From: DASRGL01 sp035651115
GTDB lineage: Bacteria > Armatimonadota > Chthonomonadetes > Chthonomonadales > Chthonomonadaceae
Length of the DNA: 64,000 nt
Assembly: GCA_035651115.1 (NCBI GenBank)
Contig: DASRGL010000431.1
Coordinates: 1 to 64,000 of the forward strand
Direction of reading: 5' to 3'
The notes under the pieces are model-generated. The model did not search any database and was not told the DNA's origin. It saw nothing but the letters and a program-made list of their open reading frames with translations. A program made the position numbers and the translations under genes. This document shows positions 48,326 through 57,109 of this stretch, one piece after another (positions within the stretch are counted from its first letter, which is position 1; every line of letters starts with the position of its first letter).

Positions 48326-48856
48326 GATTCATGTCTTTGGCTCCGGCGGCGGAAAATATCGCAAAATATCGGGAACACGGCGGGCGATTTGCCCGTCATT
48401 TTGCGCGAAGTCCACACAATCTGGACGGCAGCAACATAAAACAGACGCAAAAGTGAATATCGTTCCCCACAGCGGCCAGGGCGTCGCTGCGGAGTTGAGG
48501 CCAAGAGCGTCTGCGGCAATGTTTGTCATGGGCATTGCGTAGGCGCTCGTTTACATAGGATGCAGTCATAAGCGCGGACGACAACCTGCGGCGGTTCCCG
48601 CAGCATAAAGACAACCGAAGAACGACAACTGCATAGCGCGTCACAACAGCACAACGACCCGACAACCGAAGAGGACGCTCTATGACTGCATCGGCAACCA
48701 TACATCGGATAGTTTCTCATGCGGACATGCGACCGCGACGGTTTGGGCGAGCGCCCGAAAGCTATCGAGGATACTCCCGTTTTCGACGGTCGCAACAAGG
48801 AACGACACACAACAAATCGGCGCGGCGCATTCTAGCCGCACACAAAGGAGACTACA
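48326..48856. other. Intergenic region with long-range inverted repeat, possible structured RNA or leader
   Basis: GATGCAGTCATA (48559-48570) pairs with TATGACTGCATC (48681-48692). The pairing extends by AGCG/CGCT with a one-base bulge and encloses about 110 nt. Inside, GACAACCGAAGA occurs twice (near 48607 and 48661). Open frames here look random. It could be a long 5' leader of the GlsB-like gene or a small RNA. No known Rfam-type motif was recognised. Confidence 0.4.
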
Positions 48857-49129
48857 ATGAGTTGGATCGCCTGGATTATCGTCGGCCTGGTGGCCGGTTT
48901 TCTTGCCAAACTGATCATGCCCGGCACACGCGATGAGCCTTCGGGCTTCCTGGGGACGCTGATCCTCGGTATCGTCGGCGCGGTGCTTGGCGGCTGGATC
49001 TGGAACCTGGTGCTGAACAAGCCCGGTGCGACCGGCATTGACATCGGAAGCATCTTCGTCGCGTTCGTGGGTTCCTGTATCCTGATCGGTCTGCTGCGAC
49101 TGTTTGATCGCGGCCGAACCGTATCCTAG
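48857..49129 (+). CDS. GlsB/YeaQ/YmgE-family stress membrane protein
   Basis: A 90-residue protein with three hydrophobic helices (MSWIAWIIVGLVAGFLAKLI, FLGTLILGIVGAVLGGWIW, GSIFVAFVGSCILIGLLRLF) and the family Gly-zipper pattern. Family members are small inner-membrane proteins induced by stress, earlier called transglycosylase-associated. RBS AAAGGAG is 8 nt upstream. A long AT-richer leader precedes it. Confidence 0.88.
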   Translation: MSWIAWIIVGLVAGFLAKLIMPGTRDEPSGFLGTLILGIVGAVLGGWIWNLVLNKPGATGIDIGSIFVAFVGSCILIGLLRLFDRGRTVS

Positions 49130-49161
49130 CCAGGTACGCTCTGAAAGAGCTTCAAAAAACG

Positions 49162-49197
49162 ACAGCAGGCTCGGAAGATTTCTTCCGGGCCTGCTGT
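49162..49197. terminator. Bidirectional terminator hairpin
   Basis: ACAGCAGGC...GCCTGCTGT (9-bp outer stem) with an inner GGAAGA/TCTTCC stem, between the GlsB-like gene and the convergent isomerase gene. TGTTTG follows on the + strand. Confidence 0.7.
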
Positions 49198-49219
49198 GTT
49201 TGTCGCTGTGCCGGACGCA

Positions 49220-50323
49220 TCAGCCCAGTTTCGCCATCTCCGCCTTCAGATGCTCGATGGCCTGCATATTCGTCGGGCAGACGCCGTACAGATAGGCCAG
49301 GTAGACGCTGACGAAATCCCCGAAGTAGAGCAGATGGAACAGACGGGTCAGCAGCGCGCTGCCCTCCGCCCACACCTCGTGAACCTCCGTCTCCTTCCCG
49401 ATTAGTTCCTTCGTGACCGTGATGCGATGCGCGATGCGCGGCGAGGCGGAAACCTCCTCCGGGTCGCGCAGGAAGATGGTGGCCCAGGTCTGTGCCTGCT
49501 GACGCGCCAGCGCCCAACCCAGGATCTCGTTATGGTTCTGTTCCGGGAAGATGTTGGCAAAGGCGTGAATCTTGGTGTTCTCGTTGAACTGGCCCTTCCA
49601 GCGCAGGGCGACCGCGCCCCGATAGCCCTGCGAGCCGTAGAGGATGGGCAGCTTGCCGTGCAGCGCGACCGCCAGTCGTTTGGCCGGGTTCTGCGCGGTC
49701 GGGACATCGGGGCCGAGTCTGTCGGGCAGCGTTGCGAGGTGCGCCAACGTCTCCGCGATGTCGCCGGTCAGGTCGCGGGCCAGCAGGCGGCGGTGCATCA
49801 GATAGCCGAGCAGCGGGAAAAACATATAGCCGGTAGCCGAGCGCGGCGGCTGCCCGCCCGGCACGCGCGCCATCGGGATGCCGTCTGCCTGCGCCAACTC
49901 GCCGAGCCTGCCGCCGCTCGTGACGACGGCGCGCTGCGCGCCCGCCGCTTGTGCCGCTCCGTAGGCCGCCAATGTCTCTTCCGTATTGCCGGAGTAGGAG
50001 GCCGCGATGACGAGCGTCTGCGGGCCGACATAGCGCGGCAGCGTGTAGTCCCGATTGACGAGGAGCGGCACAGAGCCGTATTCGTCCATCAGGCAGCGCG
50101 CGAAATCGCCGCCGATGGCAGAGCCGCCCAGTCCAGTGACGACGACCTGCCGTATCTCCGGCCGGCCCGCCGGTTCGGGGCCGAACCGCTCTCCGATAGC
50201 GACCGCCTCGCGGCACTGCTGCGGCAGTTTCAGCACCAGGCCCATCATGTCCTGCGGATCGGCGGCGCGATAGCGTTCCGGGTCGGTCAGCGTGTCCAGT
50301 AGGGGATGCGGAGTCTGCGTCAC
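49220..50323 (-). CDS. Bifunctional phosphoglucose/phosphomannose isomerase-like SIS protein
   Basis: A 367-residue double-SIS protein: VVTGLGGSAIGGDFARCLMD, AASYSGNTEETLAAYGAAQA (phosphosugar Ser/Thr loop), and the C-terminal FNENTKIHAFANIFPEQNHN with catalytic Glu and His, as in archaeal and some bacterial phosphoglucose/phosphomannose isomerases. It interconverts fructose-6-phosphate with glucose-6-phosphate or mannose-6-phosphate. GTG 50323 is preferred: GGAGGAAG lies 7 nt upstream. The alternative ATG 50365 lacks an RBS. Confidence 0.87.
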   Translation of the reverse strand: MTQTPHPLLDTLTDPERYRAADPQDMMGLVLKLPQQCREAVAIGERFGPEPAGRPEIRQVVVTGLGGSAIGGDFARCLMDEYGSVPLLVNRDYTLPRYVGPQTLVIAASYSGNTEETLAAYGAAQAAGAQRAVVTSGGRLGELAQADGIPMARVPGGQPPRSATGYMFFPLLGYLMHRRLLARDLTGDIAETLAHLATLPDRLGPDVPTAQNPAKRLAVALHGKLPILYGSQGYRGAVALRWKGQFNENTKIHAFANIFPEQNHNEILGWALARQQAQTWATIFLRDPEEVSASPRIAHRITVTKELIGKETEVHEVWAEGSALLTRLFHLLYFGDFVSVYLAYLYGVCPTNMQAIEHLKAEMAKLG

Positions 50324-50499
50324 AAGCGTACTTCCTCCAGAGCCGTAACCTCTTCTCTTCGGCACGGCAGCCGAACGCCCTCAAGCTTCGGCAGAACCGC
50401 AAGGTTTTCCTGCGTGCAGGAATACGGCCCTGTTCGCCGAATCAGCAAGCAGACCACCTTCATCTGCGCACTCTAGACTTTCGGGAAGGAGATTCGGCG

Positions 50500-53022
50500 A
50501 TGCACGACTACGAACCGCTCGATCTATCCGCATTCTGCAATGCCGGGCCGGAGATCTACCGATCCGGGCGCAAACCGGCCACCGGCGCACAGACGTTTCA
50601 CGGCCTGCCGTTCCGCATCGGCGAGGGCGACCGCTGCTTTCTGGCGTTCGGCGCGGAGGCTCCGCGCCGCTCGGAACCGCTCGCGCTGCCCATCGAGAAA
50701 GCGGCGCGGCGCGTCCTCTTCGCCCATGTCCTGCTCGAAAGCTACCTGCACGAAGGCGAGCCGGTGGGCCGCGAAGTCGCGCGCTACGCCTTCATCTTCC
50801 AGGATGGCGAGCGCGTAGAGGTTCCCATCCGGGAGCGATTCGAGATCGCGGTCGTGCCGACCGGCTGGGGCGAAATGCCGTTCCTGGCGGTTCCCGACCA
50901 GAAAGACGGCCTGGCGGATCGCTATCATGGCGACTGGGGGGCCAGCGGCATCCGGCAGACCGAGGCGCGGCAGGCCTGGCCGCGCGACTACTATCTCTGG
51001 GCCTGGCAGAACCCCCGCCCCGATGTTCCCCTCGCGCGCATTGAGATCACGCCTGCTTCCCCGACGCCCAACGCCCAACACCCGACCCCCGGCTTTGTGA
51101 TCGCCGCCCTCACGCTCGGCCATGCGGACGAGGAGCCGTTTTTCCGGCACGCGGGCCTGCCCATCAAGCTGATCCTGCCGAAGCCGGAGGATGCCGCCGC
51201 GCCGTTCGCGCTGGCCGTCGAGGTGGATCGCGGCATTGCCACCTATCCCTACGCCTTGCCGGAACAGTCCGCCGGCGCCTTCCTCGCCGACCCGCAGCGG
51301 GGCTGGGGCGAGAAGCTGAACCAGGCCAACAGCCCGGCCTACGTCGAGGTCGCCGCCATTCCCTCCGCGACCGTCACCGTCAAGCGCGGCGAGGAGGCCA
51401 TCGGCAGCGCGAAGTGGGGCGAGTTGGAAGAGAAGCGTGTCGTGGAGACGGATCGCGTCCGCTTCGAAGTCGTAGACACCGGGCGCAACTGGGTGCATAC
51501 GACCGTGCTGGACGACGATACGGGCAAGCCGGTTCCCTGCCGCGTCCATTTCCGCACGCCGGATGGCATCCCCTACGCGCCGCACGGCCATCATCCGCAC
51601 GTCCACTCGAACCTGGGTACCTGGCACATTGACGTGGGCGGCGATGTGCGGATGGGACAGATCTCTTACGCCTATATTGACGGCAAATGTCAGGGCTGGC
51701 TGCCGCGCGGCGAGGTGATCGTGGATGTGGCGCGTGGCTACGAGTACGAGCCGCTCCGCGCGAAGGTCGAGATCAAGCCGGGACAGCGCGAACTGACCCT
51801 GCGCCTCAAGCGCAACCATAACCTGAACGCCGAACGCTACTTCAGCGGCGACACGCACGTCCATTTCCTCTCCACGCAGGGCGCGCTGACCGAGGCCGCC
51901 GCCGAAGACCTGGACGTGGTGAATCTGCTGCTGTCGCAGTGGGGCCATCTCTTTACGAACACGGAGGAGTTCACCGGACGCCCCGCCCCCTCCGCCGACG
52001 GCGAGACCATCGTCTACGCGACGCAGGAGAACCGGCAGCACCTTCTCGGCCACCTGACGCTGCTCGGCCTGAAGGAGCCGGTCATGCCCTGGTGTTCGGA
52101 CGGCCCCAGCGAGGCGGAACTGGGCGGCAATCTGGAGACGACGCTCTCCCACTGGGCGGACGCCTGCCATGCGCAGGGCGGCACGGTCGTCATTCCCCAT
52201 ATTCCCAACCCCAACGGCGAACCGGCCGCCCTCATCGCCACCGGACGCGCCGACGCTGTCGAGTTCCTGGTGCATAACCCCTTCTTCCATCTGGAGTACT
52301 ACCGCTACCTCAACGGCGGCTATCGTCTGCCACTCGCCGGGGGAACCGACAAGATGGACAGCGGCGTGCCGGTCGGACTCTACCGCACCTACGCCTATAT
52401 CCCGCCCGACGAGCCGTTCACCTACGACAACTGGTGCAAGGCGCTAAGAAGCGGCAACACCTTCCACTCCGGCGGGCCGCTCCTCCGGTTTACAGTCAAC
52501 GGCCAGCCCATCGGCAGCACGATTACGCTCGGCAGGGACGGCGGCACGGTCGAGGTCGAGGCGGTCGCCACCAGTATCTTCCCCATCCACACCCTGGAGA
52601 TCGTGCAGGGCGGGCATGTGGTCGCCTCGACGGAAGAGGCCAATGGCGCGCGGGAGCTGCGCCTGCGCACGACGCTCAAGATCGAGCAAGCCTCCTGGCT
52701 GTGCGCCCGCTGCGCCGGGCCGGGCTACACCTCGATCAAGCACCACGATAGCTGGGGCCGGGGCATCATGGCGCACACCTCGCCCATCTACCTGGCCTGC
52801 GGCGGCGACTACGATGTGTTCCAGCCGGAGACGGCCCACTATATGCTGACCCTGCTGGACGGCAGCGTGCAGTACATTCGCAAGCGCGCTCCGCAGTGGC
52901 ATCCCGGCACGGTGACGCACCATCACGGGGAGGCCGACCACCTGGCGTTCCTGGAGCGTCCGTTCCAGGAGGCGATTGCTGCCGTTCACAAGAAGCTGCA
53001 CGATCACGGCATCCCCCACTGA
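50500..53022 (+). CDS. CehA/McbA family metallohydrolase (PHP-type)
   Basis: An 840-residue protein. The N-terminal 430 residues are beta-rich (LKRNHNLNAERYFSGDTHVH marks the boundary). The PHP metallohydrolase domain follows with GDTHVHF (HxH), GTVVIPHIPNPNGE and AGGTDKMDS, then a C-terminal beta-domain. CehA and McbA hydrolyse carbaryl, but most members have unknown natural substrates. No signal peptide. At about residues 186-197 (ASPTPNAQHPTPG, 51055-51092) a low-complexity segment of tandem CGCCCAACxC repeats interrupts the beta-domain. RBS GGAAGGAGA. Confidence 0.82.
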   Translation: MHDYEPLDLSAFCNAGPEIYRSGRKPATGAQTFHGLPFRIGEGDRCFLAFGAEAPRRSEPLALPIEKAARRVLFAHVLLESYLHEGEPVGREVARYAFIFQDGERVEVPIRERFEIAVVPTGWGEMPFLAVPDQKDGLADRYHGDWGASGIRQTEARQAWPRDYYLWAWQNPRPDVPLARIEITPASPTPNAQHPTPGFVIAALTLGHADEEPFFRHAGLPIKLILPKPEDAAAPFALAVEVDRGIATYPYALPEQSAGAFLADPQRGWGEKLNQANSPAYVEVAAIPSATVTVKRGEEAIGSAKWGELEEKRVVETDRVRFEVVDTGRNWVHTTVLDDDTGKPVPCRVHFRTPDGIPYAPHGHHPHVHSNLGTWHIDVGGDVRMGQISYAYIDGKCQGWLPRGEVIVDVARGYEYEPLRAKVEIKPGQRELTLRLKRNHNLNAERYFSGDTHVHFLSTQGALTEAAAEDLDVVNLLLSQWGHLFTNTEEFTGRPAPSADGETIVYATQENRQHLLGHLTLLGLKEPVMPWCSDGPSEAELGGNLETTLSHWADACHAQGGTVVIPHIPNPNGEPAALIATGRADAVEFLVHNPFFHLEYYRYLNGGYRLPLAGGTDKMDSGVPVGLYRTYAYIPPDEPFTYDNWCKALRSGNTFHSGGPLLRFTVNGQPIGSTITLGRDGGTVEVEAVATSIFPIHTLEIVQGGHVVASTEEANGARELRLRTTLKIEQASWLCARCAGPGYTSIKHHDSWGRGIMAHTSPIYLACGGDYDVFQPETAHYMLTLLDGSVQYIRKRAPQWHPGTVTHHHGEADHLAFLERPFQEAIAAVHKKLHDHGIPH

Positions 53023-53109
53023 GCGCGAGAATAGCCGTAACAGCCTCTCTCGCCTCCACTGACAAGTACCCAAGAGACAGGGAGCGGGACGGACAGTATA
53101 AATCGTCAA

Positions 53110-53142
53110 AGGCGGGTTGAGAATTCGCTTCTCAACTCGCCT
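53110..53142 (+). terminator. Terminator of the CehA/McbA gene
   Basis: AGGCGGGTTGAGAA / TTCTCAACTCGCCT (one G-U), loop TTCGC, followed by CTGGTTGTTC. Confidence 0.7.
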
Positions 53143-53308
53143 CTGGTTGTTCTATCGCACAAGAAAGCGCAGACACAGGCGCGTTTTCAGGTTGGGGCGG
53201 CTCGAATTCCCGTGATTTCACCAGACCTATCGGCGCGCTTTGGCCCGAAAGTTGCTGTCTTCTGGAATCGGTGAGATTGATGTGGTCGGCAGTAAGGAGT
53301 AGTCTGTT

Positions 53309-53800
53309 ATGCAGCGAAGTCTGGCAATTCTAAATCTGATGGTGGTGCTGGGCGGTATTGGGGCTACCACACTGGGCCGCGCACAGAAGAGCAATATCGC
53401 TCCCCTTCCCCCCCTCGTCATCCATACCGAACAGGAGCGCCAGGAGAAGGCGAAGGCAGCGTATGCTGCCGTCCCCAATAAGAGGGCGGGGAGTCCGAAT
53501 CCGCCCTCGGACTCCCCGCGTCGTGTCGCGCGCAAAGGTGACGTCAGCGCCCCCGTCGTCACGCTCTGCGCGCTTCACGCCGGAAGGACCGTCTCCGGCC
53601 CCAAAAGTCGCGTTTTCCGACCACTCCTTCCTGAACATTCCCTCTTGCGCGTCTTGCTATGTCAAGCAGGGCGCGGAGACAGCCCCGCCTCCTTGTCGAA
53701 GGAAGCGCGATGCGCCGTTGCCGCCGACATGTCCCCCATCGCTGGCAGCCGCGCGTTCCATTTACAGTGTTACGGCTTTCGCGCCCTGCTACCTCACTAA
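53309..53800 (+). CDS. Possible small secreted protein, 3' part doubtful
   Basis: ATG 53309 follows TAAGGAGTAG. The N-terminus looks like a signal peptide (MQRSLAILNLMVVLGGIGAT...RAQ), then a short charged stretch (TEQERQEKAKAAYAAV). The open frame runs to 163 residues, but a perfect 13-bp hairpin sits in it at 53486-53519 and the sequence after that is basic and low-complexity. The real product may be only about 60 residues, with the rest frameshifted or inserted repeat. No family recognised. Confidence 0.35.
   Translation: MQRSLAILNLMVVLGGIGATTLGRAQKSNIAPLPPLVIHTEQERQEKAKAAYAAVPNKRAGSPNPPSDSPRRVARKGDVSAPVVTLCALHAGRTVSGPKSRVFRPLLPEHSLLRVLLCQAGRGDSPASLSKEARCAVAADMSPIAGSRAFHLQCYGFRALLPH
53486..53519. 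terminator. Perfect 13-bp hairpin within an open frame
   Basis: GCGGGGAGTCCGA / TCGGACTCCCCGC with an 8-nt loop. It is terminator-like but is followed by GTCGTG rather than a T tract. Confidence 0.5.
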
Positions 53801-54178
53801 ACGCAGGCGACAGCCGCATGTGACAGACCGTATCAAACAGGGGGTTTTGCCTCCATCCCCAGAGCCTCCCCTGTTCCTGGGGTGCAGGGGGCGGATATGC
53901 AGAGGTGGCGATGGAATGAAATTCCATCGCTTGGCGGCCTGCGGATACGGTGCAGGTTGGCGGCTGGTACGTATCCTCGCAGGGCGAGTACGGAGCAGAA
54001 CGCTGCCAGGCCATGTAATGGAAGCTATCTGTGGCGAGAGGACAGACCGGAAGTGTATGCTGTGTCCGCAGAGCTTGTCCTGAGCGCAGCGCCACACAGC
54101 GAAGGGATTTAGCCCATCGTACAACAGGGTGTCCGTCCCCGAAGTTCTCAGGAGGAGGCTGGGGAGGAGGGCGCTGCC
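53801..54178. other. Intergenic region without convincing genes
   Basis: 378 bp. It holds fragments of the CCTCCCCTGTTCCTGGGG palindrome family (53866-53886), an ATGGAATGAAATTCCAT palindrome (53911-53927) and a GAGCTTGTCCTGAGCGCAGC repeat (54069 on). No coding frame recognised. Confidence 0.4.
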
Positions 54179-54595
54179 TTACCGAACAGGGGGGTAGTGT
54201 TCCACGTCAAGGCCCGGGCCATCAGTGACCGGGCCGAGACATTCCTTGCGTATCTGCTGAACGAGGGATTTGGGAGCGAGACGCGGCAGCAGCAGCGCGC
54301 CCAGCAGCGCCGGGCCGAGGATCATCTCCAGCCCGTCTAGGGTGACGAAGGGAACGCCGAGCAGTGGGAGCAGCAGTCCCCACAAGCCTTCCAGCGGCAG
54401 TTCGAGCGCGATGAGCGCGGCGACAAGCGCCGCGCCCAGTCCGACCGCCAGCAGCTTCGCACCCGGCGGAACGCGCCGATCCCGAAAGAGCGCGAACCCG
54501 AACCGGATGTCCAGCGCGCCCCCGCTTCCGGCGTGGCGCGCAGCCGCCTTATGGGCCATGCGCCCGCCGAGCAGGCGCAGCAAGAGTCGCAGCAT
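54179..54595 (-). CDS. Small membrane protein, DUF1232/YkvA-like
   Basis: A 138-residue protein with two or three hydrophobic segments (AKLLAVGLGAALVAALIALE, LWGLLLPLLGVPFVTLDGLE, ILGPALLGALLLPRL). The RDRRVPPGAKLLAVG entry resembles the D-x-R-x-P start of YkvA-type domains; this is a weak family guess. ATG 54595 follows GGAGGTACG. The tail (GPVTDGPGLDVEHYPPV) is soluble. Confidence 0.55.
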   Translation of the reverse strand: MLRLLLRLLGGRMAHKAAARHAGSGGALDIRFGFALFRDRRVPPGAKLLAVGLGAALVAALIALELPLEGLWGLLLPLLGVPFVTLDGLEMILGPALLGALLLPRLAPKSLVQQIRKECLGPVTDGPGLDVEHYPPVR

Positions 54596-54693
54596 GAATT
54601 TCGTACCTCCAGCGTCCTATACGACTTTGGGGAGGAACGGGTTTCGCCGTCGGGACGCGAGGAACGGGGGCGGGTTGCGGGGAGGCGAACAGA

Positions 54694-54730
54694 AAGCCCT
54701 TCCGATGTCTGGGCAACATCGGAAGGGCTT
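54694..54730. terminator. Perfect 15-bp hairpin
   Basis: AAGCCCTTCCGATGT (54694-54708), loop CTGGGCA, ACATCGGAAGGGCTT (54716-54730). It has terminator form, but no gene ends here on either strand. Confidence 0.6.
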
Positions 54731-55390
54731 CGGTCTTTGGCCTGGAGAGGTTTCCAGAGCCTTGTGCGGTATGCTATCTCGTTCGGCGCTTCGATAAGAC
54801 TTGGATTTGGGGCGCATATTCGTTGCGCATGGCGTCTCGCGTTTACCGACCCGGTTGGCGATTCCAGGATTTCGCTGCCGGGGGTACGGCGACTTTAATC
54901 ACGTCTCGTCTCTACGCCTGGAGATTCTAAAATGTCCGGTGGAGTCACTACCTACACTCCTTTCAGGTGGTTGGCCCACGAAGGGCAGAGTAGTTGTGTT
55001 CTCTGTTTCGTATGGCACCTCCTCATGGGACAGTTTTTTGCCCGTCACCTGCTGCACCCGCTTTTTGTGACGGAACTCAGCGTTTCGACTCTTTTGCCTT
55101 ACACCTACTATTATATTCCCTGATTCGCTCTCTGGTCAACCTTTTCGCTACTATTCGATCTGGTCCTTTGGTAACAAGACGAACGTATACCATACGTACC
55201 ATACTCGTGAACTTCTGGGGCGGCTGTCATGGTCGGGAAGCTGCCAGGCGGGCCGCATCGTAGTGAAAGGTAAGCGCCGGCACGCCTGGCGCAGCCGAAT
55301 GCGCCTCTGCCGCGCACGCAGACGACCTCGCTGGCAAGCGGCTTTTGGAACGAGTGAGGCAACGCAACGCGGACTGAACGCAGACCTGCC

Positions 55391-55516
55391 CCGGCTATAA
55401 AAGCCGGGTCTGAGGAGCCTGCGGCTGACCGTCCTCCCGGACGGGCCATTGAATTTCCCGTCCGGGAGGACGGTTGGCCGTCAGGCCCACGAGACGGGTC
55501 TTTTATAGGCCCGGCA
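55391..55516. repeat. Multi-hairpin repeat element, copy C (compact inverted pair)
   Basis: CCGGCT/AGCCGG hairpin (55391-55407), GTCTGAGGAGCCTGCGGCTG, then CCGTCC/GGACGG (55429-55444). After a short spacer come the inverse: CCGTCC/GGACGG (near 55459-55474), TTGGCCGTCAGGCCCACGAG, ACGGGTC and an outer hairpin. It lacks the central CGTAT/ATACG hairpin of copies A and B. Confidence 0.75.
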
Positions 55517-55571
55517 ATCTGTTGTGCGCGCCGCCCTGAGTCATTTCTTCCCTCCCTGCGATACAGCGTTT

Positions 55572-56858
55572 TCAGCCTGCACGTGTCGGAAAGACTTCGT
55601 GGGCGTTGCCGCGCATGATCCGCTCGACCAGAGGCGGAATCTCTTCCAGGGCGATCCAGCCCTCGGCGACGAGTTCGGAGAGCGCCTGCGTAAGCCCCTG
55701 GCGCGCGACGCGGCTGTGGCCGTAGACCGTCTCGACGGAGACGTAGTCGCCGCCGAAGGTGAACAGCTTGTTGGCGGGCGCGGCCATCAGGAACTCCTTG
55801 ACGAAGCGCACGCCCGCCATCGGGTTGATGATCCAGGCCCAGCACAGGTCAATGTAGGCGTTGGGGTAGTGCTTGGCGAGCGCGATGAACTCGTCCTGAT
55901 AGGGGTAGCCGATGTGCATCAGGACGAATTTGGTGTCCGGGAAGTCTTTGAGGAGCGGGCAGAGATCGCCTGCGTTCTGGCGCAGGCGGGCAAGCGGCAT
56001 TCCGCCGTGTCCGGCGTAGTAGCCGGTATGCAGCTTGACCGGCAGGCCATACTCGGTCGCCTTGCCGACGCAGTAGCGGAACAGATGGTCTTGCAGCGTC
56101 TTGAGTTCCTCCGGAGCCAGCTTCTCGTCCTTCGCATGGCGCGCGAACAGGGGTTCGGCCTGCTCTTTCGGCACGGCCTCGTAGTCCAGGCGGCGGGAAT
56201 AGGCGCTCTGGTTCTTGACGGCGACGGCGCGCGGCCCGTAGGTCGCGAAGTACCAGTCTATGATCTCCAGCCAGCCGTCGAGCGTCGTGGCGGTTTTGCC
56301 GGAGTCCTGCTCGATCTGCTTCAAATCCGGCCCGGTGCTGAGGGCGACGAAGCTCAGGTCTTGCGGCAGCAGGTCGGGCTGTTCCGTCTCCATAAAGATG
56401 CGCTGAAGCGAGTTGACCTGGCAGTTTTCGAGATTGCTGCGCTCGCGCAGTATCTCCCGATAGAAACCCGGCTTTACCAGCGCCTTATACTGCTCCGCAA
56501 GGATGGGCGCGCTCTCCTGCGTCAACTCGTTCACGCCGTAGAGCTCGCGCAGCGTGCGCCGGACGGCCTGCGCGTAGCCCGTGTGGATCGTGCGCTCCCA
56601 GTAGGGCGCGACGAGACGGTATTTCTCCTCGGCACAGACCTCCGGCGCGAGGAAACGCTGATAGGCCGCGCCCGGCATCCCGGCGTTGACCAGATCGCTG
56701 CCGAGATAGTGCATAAAGAGGTAGGCCCAGTCGTCGCAGGGGAACCGCCCGCCGTCTATCGCACCCGCGACGCGCTGGCTCTCCTCGATCAGATGTTCGT
56801 GCGTGTCCACGAACGGGGTCTGCTCGACCCAATCGCGTATCTGGCTCTCTATAGACAT
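55572..56858 (-). CDS. Amidohydrolase of the uronate isomerase-like group
   Basis: A 428-residue metal-dependent TIM barrel. Metal-binding signatures: FVDTHEHLIEES (HxH), VKLHTGYYAGHGG (His), VLMHIGYPYQDEFIALAKHY (His), and FTFGGDYVSVE (Asp). The HEHL start and late GGDY fit glucuronate-isomerase-related amidohydrolases rather than deacetylases. The reaction is not certain. ATG 56858 follows AGGAGGAACA; a longer frame reads into repeat element B. A TACAAT box lies at about 56886-56891 on the minus strand. Confidence 0.82.
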   Translation of the reverse strand: MSIESQIRDWVEQTPFVDTHEHLIEESQRVAGAIDGGRFPCDDWAYLFMHYLGSDLVNAGMPGAAYQRFLAPEVCAEEKYRLVAPYWERTIHTGYAQAVRRTLRELYGVNELTQESAPILAEQYKALVKPGFYREILRERSNLENCQVNSLQRIFMETEQPDLLPQDLSFVALSTGPDLKQIEQDSGKTATTLDGWLEIIDWYFATYGPRAVAVKNQSAYSRRLDYEAVPKEQAEPLFARHAKDEKLAPEELKTLQDHLFRYCVGKATEYGLPVKLHTGYYAGHGGMPLARLRQNAGDLCPLLKDFPDTKFVLMHIGYPYQDEFIALAKHYPNAYIDLCWAWIINPMAGVRFVKEFLMAAPANKLFTFGGDYVSVETVYGHSRVARQGLTQALSELVAEGWIALEEIPPLVERIMRGNAHEVFPTRAG

Positions 56859-56897
56859 GGATGTTCCTCCTGAGCGAATTGTACTACAATAAGTGAT

Positions 56898-57082
56898 CGG
56901 GTACATAACGTACCCGTCTGAGTGGCTTACGGCCAACCGTCCTCACGGACGGGGTAGGTACTGTATGCTTCTCTCGTCGTATCGCACTTGCCTGCATACG
57001 ACGGAGAAGACTTTGAAAACGGATGCGTCCGGTAGGACGCTCGTCGGCATAGCGGACACCTAGACGGGTACATTATGTACCC
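56898..57082. repeat. Multi-hairpin repeat element, copy B (paired inverted modules)
   Basis: CGGGTAC/GTACCCG (56898-56916); CCGTCC/GGACGG (56937-56952); CGTCGTAT/ATACGACG with 13-nt loop (56975-57003); GCGTCC/GGACGC (57025-57040); GGGTAC/GTACCC (57066-57082). It has the same order and spacing as copy A. Stem changes are paired: CTTCGTAT/ATACGAAG in A becomes CGTCGTAT/ATACGACG in B. The 13-nt loops are CGCACTCGGCTGC and CGCACTTGCCTGC. Confidence 0.8.
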
Positions 57083-57109
57083 AGAACTGCACCATGAGAA
57101 ATGGGCGAA

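Larger units (their letters stand above)
54596..55571. other. Gene-poor, lower-GC stretch
   Basis: About 975 bp without a supported gene. It holds a perfect 15-bp hairpin (54694-54730) and repeat element C (55391-55516). From about 54740 to 55210 the sequence is visibly richer in A and T than the neighbourhood, without a coding frame on either strand that looks like protein. Confidence 0.5.

Noticed and set aside
48396..48701. Minus-strand ORF of about 100 residues in the intergenic region
   Set aside because: No RBS, unusual composition, and no family resemblance; the region looks structured rather than coding.
55111..55845. Minus-strand ORF of 244 residues
   Set aside because: It overlaps the amidohydrolase gene and repeat C and reads Arg/Gly-rich sequence. 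It is a shadow frame.
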